Positions 35,691 through 46,164 of a DNA stretch of 64,000 nt are shown piece after piece (position 1 is the first letter of the stretch; each line of letters begins with the position of its first letter). The DNA comes from Corynespora cassiicola (Eukaryota; Ascomycota; Dothideomycetes; Pleosporales; Corynesporascaceae): positions 1,116,001 to 1,180,000 of the forward strand of contig JAEUWY010000012.1 in assembly GCA_022059125.1 (NCBI GenBank), read 5' to 3'. A program made the translations under genes and the position numbers. The notes beneath the pieces were generated by a model. The model saw only the letters and a list, made by a program, of their open reading frames with translations. It searched no databases and had not been told where the DNA came from.

Positions 35691-36193
35691 TCCCCCCCGG
35701 CCAGGACCCACCCAAGCCCTCTCTCCCCTGCCCTGCCCTGCCCGGGGGGCAACACCACCTCCATCACCACGCTCGCCGTCGCAGCATATCACTACGCCTG
35801 CCCAGTGCCATCCCAGTGCCTCGCAGCCCCATCCCGACCTCTCTGCCCTGTTCGTTCTGCCTGCCTGCCTGCCTTGCCTACTTTGTCCACTAAGCCCACC
35901 CTGCCCACCCAACACCCCGGCATCCCAGCATCCCAGCCCGTCGCTGCATAGGCTCGTCACACTCCCAGCGACTACGGTTCGATTTCCGATCGCAACTCTA
36001 GCACCGTTTCCCCCTCCCCCCCCCAATCCGTCCCCCTCGCTATGCCTGCAAGTCCCAGCCGGGCGCTGCACCTTTGATCCTGAGCTCCAGCACGCCTGGC
36101 CACTTCCCGTCAGATCACGGGACTGGCCCATCGCACCCCGTCACCGCTCTGTGCCCCCAAGCCGCTGCCTCTCCTCATCCCATCTCCATCCAC

Positions 36194-36322
36194 ATGTCGC
36201 ACCTGGTGGCCACCTCTCTGCCCACCACCGAACAAGCCCTGCACCAGCCAGGCCACCTCGCAACACCAGGACCCAGCTCCATCACCCCCATTGAGCCCAC
36301 AAGAGTTGCTCTCTTGTCGTAG
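36194..36322 (+). other. upstream reading frame in the nsdD-type leader
   Basis: An ATG at 36194 (CACATGTCGC) opens 42 codons ending TAG at 36322, about 500 bases before the nsdD-type start. If the transcript begins upstream of 36.2 kb, this would be a uORF. It encodes no recognisable domain. Whether it lies in the transcript is inferred from the C-rich, leader-like composition. Confidence 0.35.
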
Positions 36323-36817
36323 CCCACGGCGCCTGCGCCTGCCACACCACTCCCCCGACCTGCTCTTCGGACGGGACGGCTACGGGCGCCCGCAACACCT
36401 GCAGTCCAGCGCCAGTCACGGCTCCAGCTCCAGCTCCGGCTCCGGCACCGACACCGACGCTATTCACGGTTGGACGTTGGCCCGATACGGAGAGGCAGAT
36501 CTGAGATATCTCAGGATACCCACCGCACGCTGGGTTGGTCCTTGCAGCACGTGAAATTATTCTGGGGCTGCACACAGCGGAACTCCTTGGCCACCAGCGC
36601 CCGTTGAACGTTGAAGCGAGCAGCCGCGAGTGTAGGAGCCCTGTGCCGGACGTCCTGACGTTGTCGCGGGAAGGCACATAAGTGCGCGGGACCCACGATC
36701 CATCCCCGCCCTCGTCCACCCGCACCATCGCGAGCAACCGCCACACCTCCGTCGCCCCCCCCCTTCTCCGTCCTCCCTCCTCCCATCCCGCGAGCCCCTG
36801 CGACCACTCCTCCCCCA

Positions 36818-38679
36818 ATGGAGGCTATGGATCCCGCTGCAAGGCATAGGTAGGTCGCCCCCCCTCCCCTCCCCCGTCCCGTCCTGCCTGTTATTCTCCT
36901 CTCTCCCCCAATGCATTGTTGTTTGAGCATGCTAACTGCGCCGTAGCGTCGGCCTACCCTCGATAAACCACCTGGACTCCGACAGGATCAAGCGAGAAGA
37001 GGTGGACTACCAGAGGAAACACTCGGCTCCCGCCATGGTCAGTCCGTTGCACGCTTATCCCGCTCCGCCGCTTTCCCACAGCAATCACCAATCGATGGCC
37101 GCCAGCGAAGTGCGCGGCCCGCTCGGGGGCTTGCTGTCTCCCCCAGAGTCGCGGCGGACGTCGGGCGATGAGAAGGAGCCGCAGAGAGCGCCAACACGCC
37201 AGTCACTGCCGTCGATACATGAAGCCCTGGGTTCGGAACAGTCTCTGTCCTTTTCGGCGCCGCCTCCTCCTCCTCCCCCATCCGCGCCTGTGTCCGCTCC
37301 CCAGCCATATCATCCGCCTTCGACAGCTGCGTCGCCCTCAGACCAGCGTAGCCGCACCTTCTCGAGCGATATTCATGCCAGTCAGGGCCCGCCCAATCCC
37401 TTCTCGCATCCTAGGAGTCCATTCATGAACCCACCTGCTTCCTCTGCTCCCTCTGCTGCTGCACCTCCACCGCCACCGCCTCCGCCACCTCCACCAGCCC
37501 CTTCGGATTCTCTCCCACGGCCGTCTTTCTCGGAACCGCGATCGTCGTTTTCGGCACCACAGCATAACCCGAAACTTCCCACGCTACATCCCATCAGGAC
37601 GACTCAGTCGCCTCCCGCAGGCGCTTCGCGGCCGAATCCTCCCTACTCGTCATATCAGCAACAGCAGCCGCAGCCGCAGCCCGCGTACGAAGCCTCTACG
37701 CCCCACTCGGCCACCGCTATGAACCCGCAGTACAGCCATGGCTACTCGCAGTATCCCCCATCCAATTACCCGCTATCCGCGCCTCCGCCTGGCCCACCCA
37801 ACTCGGCCTATCCAGCTACGCAATCCACCTATTCGGCACCCCCGCGTGCCCCTTATTCGTCCTGGCGAGATAACTCCGAAATGGCTCGCCTAGAAGAGAA
37901 AAAGATCAACCGGTCCAGCCTGGCTCCGTATGGTGAGTCTGTTAAGCGACATCTGGAAAGCTTCGATTTGGAAGCTTCGCTCAACGAGGTAAGTCCAACG
38001 TAATTCTTGTTGATATCAAGCCTTATTAACCCCCGCAGATGGCCGAGGGCGCGGGTCGTATAACCGACTTCTCCAAGATCTACCGTCAACGCGCACATGA
38101 AAATCAGCGGATTGGCATGACCCCACAGTCCATGCCTAGGCTGGAAGAGGTAGACGAGATGCTCAAGCACAGCGAGCGGATCCAAGTCTCATTACAGCGC
38201 ATGCGGGAGGTAGTCTTCAACCACCAGCAGGCCTCCATGGTGGAACCACCACAGGATCCTCGCTATCGGCAGATGAATGGCTACGATCATGAAGGAGCAA
38301 ACAGCTTCTCCGAGGAATCCAAAGGTCAGGGGGGATTTGCAGGGGCTGATCCCAAAAAGAGGCGAGGGGTAGGTTTCCCACTGATCCGGGATACGTCAGG
38401 TACTGACAAACGGTTTCAGCGCGCTGCTCCACCTGGTCGATGCCATAGCTGCAATCGAGCCGAAACACCAGAGTGGCGCCGAGGACCCGATGGCGCAAGA
38501 ACGCTCTGCAATGCATGCGGTCTACGTAAGCCTACACTGCCCACCGAACCTGCAGGTTTTTTTTTTGCTCACATCGCCCAGATTATGCCAAACTGACCCG
38601 CAAAATGGGCGGGAAGCAGGCCATGACCAGCTCCAATCTCCGGCCAAAATCGCTCGAGCAAGGATCGTCCGCGACATAG
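36818..38679 (+). CDS. nsdD: GATA zinc-finger regulator, NsdD type
   Basis: NsdD-type factors control sexual development and repress asexual development in ascomycetes. Exons 36818..36849, 36947..37988, 38039..38368, 38420..38525 and 38582..38679 join to 535 aa. The N-terminus MEAMDPAARH plus VGLPSINHLDSDRIKRE is restored only by joining exons 1 and 2 across a 97-bp intron with a GCTAAC branch site. The front half is Pro/Ser-rich with poly-Pro runs. A conserved block (RITDFSKIYRQRAHENQR) precedes KKRRG and the finger: Cys476, Cys479, Cys498, Cys501 (C-X2-C-X18-C-X2-C), with AETPEWRRGPDGARTLCNACG. The tail HYAKLTRKM and SNLRPKS matches NsdD. Intron 3 (51 bp) has no in-frame stop. Confidence 0.93.
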
Positions 38680-41441
38680 CATTGTCCATCTTGCACATCA
38701 TATAGCATTTTATCCCCCGATGTTCACGGGCTTCACAACCCCCTCCCCCCCACCAAGGCCACGGCCTGCAAAGGGCCTCTTTCGGCGCATGTGAGAGGCG
38801 CGAGAGGCTACTGCTTGGCCATTCGGTTCATTTCGGCCTACGGTCGGTATCACAATCGCTGTCCCACCCATGTTGGAAACGTGCGAGACGCCACGTCGTC
38901 GACCCTTTTTTCACAAGTCTGCGAACGACGTCACAACAGTACTGCTGGAACCAGTCATTTTGGGCTCGTTATTCCACGCTTCACCTCACCAAACCCCCCC
39001 CCCAAAAAAAAAAAATACCATCACCAACTTCCGCTCCATGCTGGCTGGATCATTACACATTGGCGGATACCTTCGGCATCAATTATATTGCATTTCAGTG
39101 CATTGTCAGTCATCACTGGAACGGGTCAGCAGTAGTCCATACGGTCGTCTATTCGCAGCAGGCGCTTCCGGCGTCAAAGTTTCTAGTATTGCATTTACGG
39201 GACGATTCACAAATCCTTTTTTTTTTCTGGGACGAAGGCTGTCTTATTAGAGGCAGGCTCGGTAAATTTTAATTTTGGGAGTGGCATGTTTGGGGGTCGT
39301 GTGCGATACACGTGTCTCTCTTTTTTTTTTTGAAGTCATGGGAGATTTATATGGGACTCGTCAACGAGTATTTGCATCAGTCTTTGGGTTTGCCGTCTCG
39401 ATTGGGACTTTTTTTTTCTTCTGTTATTTGTCTTATACCAGCAACGGGTTGCATTTTGGCACATGGTAAAGGGAGGCTTTCATGCCCCCGGTCCTCTGAA
39501 GGCTTTCAGCGGGCTCGACTTGTTGTTCTTTCTTTTTCCTTTGGTGCGCCAAACGGCCACCCGGTGGGCGTTTTGGCGAGGGACATTGGTCATTAGAGGA
39601 TGCAGATTCCAGGCTTCCCTTTGTATTACAGGGTCACTTTGTTAGAAGTGTACGAGAGCGTCTAATAGTTTGATGGGCGCGAGAGCAGACTTTTAGGTCT
39701 AGTAGGGAAGATTAAAAAAGCGATCAGTTCCAACCCCACACGACGACCATAACACAAAGCGATTGCTCCATGTCTCCCCCGGCGGTGCCGTCTGATGGAA
39801 TGAATGGATCGATGGGATGGGATAGGGCAGGACAGGGCCAAGCAGGAATCGGAGGCTCTCTTGCCACCAACGACAGGGTCGCCTCGGCCGTGACGGGCAG
39901 CTTGGGCACAGGCGCAGGGGTTTTTCTCTGTTGACTCCTCTCGGAGCCGTTGGGTTACAATGTCTCGCTCTAGATTGCCTAATTGGCACAGCACACAAGC
40001 CCTTCGCAAGCACAGCGTCTCAGATCTACGCGGGCCGATACTGATATAGAATCACGGCACCGAGATGGCATCGTCTCACGAGGGGCCCCCGCATGCCACA
40101 TCTGGCTGTATCATCTGTCAGACAGCAATTCGGTAGGGTGTCACGCCGAGTCGCCGTCGAGTGGTTGGAGCACCTGTCCCACAGTGCGGATCATGCAGGA
40201 GGCCCAGAGCAGCCTCAACAACGACGGCCTTTAAACCTTGGGGGGGGTGGCCGCCCTCTTGCGGGCTCTCTAGTGGCCCCAGGCCTTATGCACAGTGTGA
40301 TCACTTTGATCGTATGCAGAGGGGCGGAACGCCTGCCAGCACCCGATGCGATGCATGGCGAGCGGTACCGTTGAGGCGGGCGTGGGCGTCCTGGGCGTCG
40401 TGGGCGGTTACCCCAGCATTGGCAGATCCAAATCAATGTCCCCCTACCCTACGCACCCTCAGCCAGCGGCGTTGCCAGCACATTGCCTCTCTCAAGCCCC
40501 ATGGCGCTCGCATCCCGCTCGCATCCCCCATGCTACTGCTACTGCTACTGCTGCTGCGGCGGCGACGGCATTTGCCCAGCGGACATGTTCGTCGCGACCT
40601 CGTCCTATCCACTGAGGCGGCTTCCCATCCTCTTTCCCCTCCCCCTCCCCTCCCCTCAACGGCCCGCCGCCAGACAGCGTTGTGCACGCGGGCGGGTCAA
40701 CGGAAAACCCTGAAGGCGAGGACTTGGGGGGAGACGGCCTTGAGGCGCGAGCAGCAGGCCCACCAAATGGTTGCTTTTTTACTTGGCACTGATACAGGAG
40801 CAACTGCACGTGGGCCCGCTGAGGCGAAGTCGCACAGGGCGACGAGGGTAGCGCACACGATGGCGGCCCTAGACAGGTTTTGGACTGCGACCACCTGCGA
40901 CGGCTGGCGGCGCTGTCGGTGTGGTTGTCGCCGTGTGTGAGTGTGTCTGTAATGTGTGAGTGTCGTGCGAGGGTGCAGTCGAGGCCGAGACCCGAGGTGG
41001 TGGTGGTGGTGGTGGTGGAGGAGGTGGTGGTGGTATCTCGTTTCCCTTGAGCCAAAGAGGAAAAGCTGGGCGCAGCGTCATCGGCCTTGGGGGGGTCAGG
41101 GTAGCCGTCCTCGGAAAGGCTTGATTGTTTTACCATCGAGGACCTCAACCCGGCCTGCATTACTAATCCGTCGCCTGCGGCCCATGTTGACGCCTACGTC
41201 GGCCGCCTGCAGACTGTGACCCTTTTTCACTCCTCAATCACACCGATCACCAGGGCCAGGAGGGGATAGACGCCGCCGCCACAGAGTTGCCGCTCCGCGA
41301 AGCCCTGCGTGCCGCCAGCCCCGCTAAAGTTAGATATCTGTCGTGCATCCGGATTTTTCTCCACAACCTCGCCGTGCGGATCGCCCGTGTCGCCTTGACC
41401 AGCCTGGACGAGAACCCGCTCCTGCACAGGACCGACTGGGA
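38680..41441. other. nsdD-type 3' region and GSH1 upstream region
   Basis: The first kilobase after the nsdD-type stop is AT-richer with T and A runs, like a long 3' UTR. From about 40 kb it becomes GC-rich, and the last 280 bp before 41442 look like a leader. A 222-codon minus-strand frame (40492-41160) is Thr/Pro/Ala-rich and passes through a GGT repeat, so I treat it as a composition artefact. No other gene is supported. Confidence 0.45.
40996..41034. repeat. GGT trinucleotide repeat
   Basis: An almost pure GGT tract of about 13 units, interrupted once by GGAGGA. On the minus strand it would encode poly-Thr in one frame, which explains a chance Thr-rich peptide. Confidence 0.85.
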
Positions 41442-43769
41442 ATGGGGCTGCTGTGAGACCTCGCGCCTGTTGGCTTCTTTTTTTCCCTTCAGAGCCTGCG
41501 GCTAACTTTTGGGGGGGGGAAGGGCTGTTGGAACCCCGCTAGAGTGGCCCGAGGCCAAGAAGGTAGCGGGCCATGTCCGCTCTTGGGGTATAGAAGTATG
41601 CTTCGCTGCCAAAAATTCCAAACCATGGGTCACAGACAGAAGTAACGTGCTCTACAGCAACTCCTGGCCATCTGGCGGAACGCCAAGGGGAAAGAGAGGG
41701 ATGCCCTCTTGTGGGGGGACGAGGTAGATCCGGCCCCGTTGCTTCCGGGCGCAGCAGCTGATGGGCAATCTAGATCGAGTACCTGGTGGTCTGCTATGAC
41801 CAGGATCACCACAGGGTCCGCCTATCACTGCGCCAGGCCGACATTCTGGCGGCGTTGGCGAGCGATGAGAAGCTTCTACAGGAGGGCGGAGGGGTCCCTG
41901 ATGTGCAACGAGGCGCCGTCAAGTAAGCCTCACCAAGCCACGCTCCTTGCGATCAGCCTGTTGATCTTCATAGGGAATCGGACACTACCGCTCCTGTGTT
42001 CCACCCTGAGTTCGGTAGGTTCATGCTCGAGGCCACTCCCGGCAAACCATGGGGGATAGGTTTCAAGGACCTTCTCGACGTCGAGCGAAACATGAAGTGG
42101 AGGTACGCTTCATCCCGCCTAACATTTCCCTCTTCAATCCTGATGCACCTGCAGGCGCGCAATAGCCAAGGACCACATGGCAAAAGATGAGTATCCAATC
42201 ACCTTGACCACCTTCCCTCGCCTCGGAGCAGCAGACTGTATCGTACCCGCATACCCTGCATCAGGGCCCAAGCTGCGCTCGCAGTATGTGCCCGATGAGA
42301 TTGCCAATCCGCATATTCGTTTTCCGACCCTGGCTGCCAACATTCGCTGGCGAAGGGGTAGGAAGGTGGAAATTAACGTTCCAGTCTTCAGGGACGAGAA
42401 GACTCCTTGGCCCTTCAAAGATCCCACCGTCAACTATGATCTACACCAATGGCCTGAGGATGATGATGTCCGCAATGGTGCGGCAAAAGACAACCACATC
42501 TACATGGATGCCATGGCCTTCGGCATGGGCAGCTGTTGCCTGCAGATTACCTTCCAGGCCAAGAACATCGAAGAGGGTCGGAAGATGTACGACCAGCTCA
42601 GTCCACTCGGCCCGATCCTCCTCGCCCTGACTGCTGCAACTCCGATTTACAAGGGTTTTCTTGCTGACACCGATGTGCGCTGGAACCAGATTAGCAGGGC
42701 CGTCGATGACCGCACGCCCGAAGAGCTCGGGGAAAAGGTACGTTCCGGCGCCTTGCAATCGCCGATTCATCACTGACTCCAGCGACAGCCGCTCAAGAAT
42801 GACCGCTGGAGGTTGCCAAAGTCGCGATATGCTTCCAACTCGACCTACATTTCTCAGGATCCTCGGCTACGGCCAGAGTATCTTGACCCCGATCTTGTTG
42901 TCGACGAAGAATTGAAGCAGCGTCTGGTAGATGGTGGCATGGACGATCTCCTTGCTACCCATTTCGCCCATCTTTTCATCCGCGACCCCATCGTGGTCTT
43001 TAATGAGGACCTGAAGGAACTTGACCTCAGCAAAGCTGACCATTTTGAGAATCTCCAGTCTACCAACTGGCAGCACATGCGCTTCAAGCCGCCGCCTCCA
43101 GGCTCGGAGACTGGCTGGAGAGTCGAGTTTAGGCCGATGGAGATCCAGATTACCGATTTTGAGAATGCCGCATTCTCCGTCTTTATCGTGCTCATCACCC
43201 GCACCATCCTCTCCTACAACCTCAACTTTTACATCCCCATTGCCCGTGTCTCGGAGAACATGGAGACGGCCCACATCCGAGACTCCGTGTCGACCCAAAA
43301 ATTCTGGTTCCGCAAGGACCCCTTTCCCGCACACGCTTCCTCCAAGCCCAACGGCAACGGAGCATCCACGCCCGCCGACGGACCCAGCCGCCCCACGACG
43401 CCCTTCGGCCCCGTCGAGGACGAGTATGAGCAAATGACCATCAACGAGGTCATCAACGGCCAGCAGTGCGACGGAGGGTTCCCCGGCCTCATACCGCTCG
43501 TGGAAAACTACCTTAATAGCATGAACATTGATGTCGAGACGCGCTGCGAGCTTGCGAGCTACCTCGATCTCATCCGCAAGCGGGCTAATGGCACGTATTG
43601 GACGGCGGCCAAGTGGATCCGCCATTTTGTGCAGACGCATCCCAAGTATAACAAGGATAGCGTCGTGGATGACGACGTTACGTACGATCTTGTCAAGGCG
43701 GCTGAGCGCATTACCAAGGAGGAGGGGCGGGATGGGTTTGGGAAAGAGATGCTGGGGAGGAGGAGGTGA
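41442..43769 (+). CDS. GSH1: glutamate-cysteine ligase
   Basis: The enzyme joins L-glutamate and L-cysteine with ATP, the first and rate-limiting step of glutathione synthesis in the cytosol. Seven exons: 41442..41452, 41523..41595, 41658..41723, 41774..41922, 41974..42102, 42155..42737 and 42783..43769, giving 665 aa. The 11-nt first exon supplies MGLL, joining to AVGTPLEWPEAKK as in other eukaryotic ligases. Active-site segments are LLWGDEIEY (45-53), HPEFGRFMLEATPG (110-123) and MDAMAFGMGSCCLQITFQ; the last two are hallmarks of the eukaryotic GCL family. The C-terminal half has HFAHLFIRDP and the Arg-rich substrate region MRFKPPPPGSETGWRVEFR. Length is close to fungal GSH1. Intron 1 ends in an unusual G run before AAG. 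Confidence 0.96.
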
Positions 43770-46164
43770 GCTCAACGCTGAGAAGGTGTTTTGCTTGTGC
43801 TTGGGGGGGGGGGGGTGGGGGCATTTGTGTGGAAGCTTAAGATTGGGTTTGGTGTGGTATCAAGAGGAGTAGACTTGGGAGGATTAGATTTTTGCATACG
43901 AGGTATGTGGCCATGCTTTACGAATTCAACTTCATGAGTGCATATCTGCTGGCATCTTGCTTTGGAGGTTGTGGAGGGAGGTCGTTCTGAGTGTGTGGTG
44001 CTTTGTTGAATGGTGTAGTTCTCAAACTGCTCATTCTGATGGCGGTGCTGTTCTATCAGTCATTCGTCTCAATCTCGACTTGAGGGAAGGGGGGTGGGTA
44101 CCGACGCTTAGGGTTCCGCGTCCATGGAACAGCCCATGAATATTACCTTCCGAATGGAATACAGCGCGATTGAACGCAAGTTAAACATCCTTGGAGTAAT
44201 TGGCACAGTCAGAGTAAGGGGAAGATGTGGAACGGAGTGTGGGCAGATACAATACATGTTCAAGATATTGACCGCGACGTAGAGTGTGCTGCGAGGCGCG
44301 CTGCTGCGATGGAAGAAGGAGCTCGCTCTCGGCATCTAGTATCTACCTTCCTCTCCTCCCTCTCTTACAGATACCCAGACCATCAACTTTACTCTGACCA
44401 TCTACATTGTCTTCCAAGCGACATCTCCCGTCCTCTTCGGCTCTGCCTCCGATTTTCACGGCCAAAAAAACCTTATTCTGTGTGCGATCCCTGTTCGTAT
44501 ACATATAAGTTGTAGCCAATATCGGCCTCGCATTGAATAAGCATAGCTATATGGCGCTACTCATTCTACGCGAACTACAAAGCTTAAAATCCAGCTCCAC
44601 CTATGCACTCGGCTCCGGGGTTGTTACATATATCACTCACAGTAGCAAAAGAGGGTAGCATGCTAGACCCGATCAACCTAGCGACCAATCTGGGGACGGA
44701 TATAGGCCCCATCCCAGGCGGCGTCGTGGCTCGCACAAACAGAAGTCCCGAATGGGCGTTTTGAACCCTGGTCCTAGTAGCAGTCATACTGTTCCTCCGG
44801 AAGACGGCTAGGAATCTTATTGGCGATGGCAGCGACACCTCGCGGCACAAAGGGTGGCGGTCGAGCGGCCTCCAACTACTAAAGCACAACTTCAACCAAC
44901 CCTCTTCCAGCATGCATAGCCCTCCAAGAACCCACCATCAATATGAGTTAATCGCTCCTATCGACGGAACCTCCACCTCCCATTCACTCCCAAAACCTGT
45001 CCTCACAACTATCCACGTCTTCACCCACAAACACGCCCCCCCTCTCCATCATGCACAGATACTTCCATCAAAATGCCCTAGAGATTGGGGCCTCGTACCT
45101 GCCACTCACGGGCGGCTGTGGCGAGTGTGGTGAGGTGTGGGGTAGCGGCGGTGGTGGTGTTGGTGGTGGCGGGGATCGAGCCTTTTGTTAGGACAGTGGA
45201 GTGGGGGTTGTTTTTTTGTTTTTGTTTTTTTTGAGGGGGGGGATTAATACGAATGCTGTATTCGGTGGTTTTACTGTCACATTCGTCTCCTTGTGTGGAA
45301 AAGGTCTCGATGTATTTGTTAATAGGACCTTGGATATTACATAGCAACATTACTGTTGGTCAAACAATGTATCATGCTTGGAAATTCACTTTTGATAGCT
45401 GATCGGGCTTCATAGTAAAAGATAGATCTTTCCTTTTTCTATTATAATGAACAAATAGGTACAAATGCAGCCTTTAGAAGACTCAAATACATACAGAAAT
45501 CAGTGCACTATATTCATATTGGTTGAACAAGTAGCTCAGAATGTCTCATAGTTGTTATTTCTTAGAAGTTCGTAAATGATCGCCCTATACCAAAATCCTT
45601 TCCGAATACTCCCGATCTGTAATTCACCTTTCGTAGTTAAGATTAAGTTTTAGTCGATTGAATTACGTGTTTTGTTCCAGAGTTTTAGGTATAACGCCCC
45701 AAGATAAGTCAAACCTAGTTGATTGGATCCACCCTGCAAACACTTTGCTCTGTTCCAGATTCATAACAAGCCTTCATTCATGAACGCCTTGTCAATACAT
45801 GTCGTGGAACAGTACTGAGGGCTGTGCATTGATTTCTATTACAGTCACCTCCGCCAAGTTCTATTTCACCTTCCTACTCTAGTAGTGTGTTTGCGGATGA
45901 TACATTATGCTTTGTGTTTTCGAGCACTGGTTGTGTTACACCACGTCAGGATCCACCCCCATTCTCCAACATTGTGTGTGTATGCCTTTGCACTACCTTT
46001 CTATCCAATGGGAACATTGCATAAAGGAAGTGTGATGTTAAATTGGGGTCCTACGGCCGAACCGCTTGCTATAAGGAAAATCCTGGCAAACATGAAATCT
46101 GCCTTGGCCTCTATAAAATGCTAATCTTCCAAGCTGTAGAATTTTGTTCGCAAAGACCACGCAA
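43770..46164. other. intergenic region before the GT2 gene
   Basis: A run of about 12-13 G begins near 43804, just past the GSH1 stop. From about 45.2 kb the DNA becomes AT-richer up to the next gene. Small frames on both strands near 44.2-45.3 kb lack domains. The stretch probably holds the GSH1 3' UTR and the GT2 promoter; I see no RNA gene. Confidence 0.5.
46112..46117 (+). promoter_or_regulatory. TATA box of the GT2 gene
   Basis: TATAAA inside CCTCTATAAAATGC, 53 bases before the start codon at 46165. Assignment is by sequence and spacing. Confidence 0.45.

Larger units (their letters stand above)
32901..36193. other. very GC-rich region upstream of the nsdD-type gene
   Basis: From about 33.0 to 35.0 kb the plus strand is G-rich with several minisatellites; from about 35.2 kb it is C-rich up to the nsdD-type gene. 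Overlapping frames of 100-370 codons on both strands are Ala/Arg/Pro/Gly-rich and have no domain, so they are treated as composition artefacts. The region is best read as a distal promoter and leader area. Confidence 0.45.

Noticed and set aside
35960..35995. GGTTCGATTTCC resembling a tRNA B box
   Set aside because: The flanking bases do not form a T-arm stem and no A box or acceptor stem could be paired.
35028..36131. 367-codon minus-strand frame
   Set aside because: It runs through the CTG tract and other repeats, giving Ser/Ala/Gly strings; composition artefact in the nsdD-type leader.
40492..41160. 222-codon minus-strand frame
   Set aside because: Thr-rich because of the GGT repeat, no domain, and overlapped by equally open frames on the other strand.
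44584..44913. 109-codon minus-strand frame (FVRATTPPGMGPISVP region)
   Set aside because: Looked protein-like at first but no family, no start context and no neighbour relation support it.
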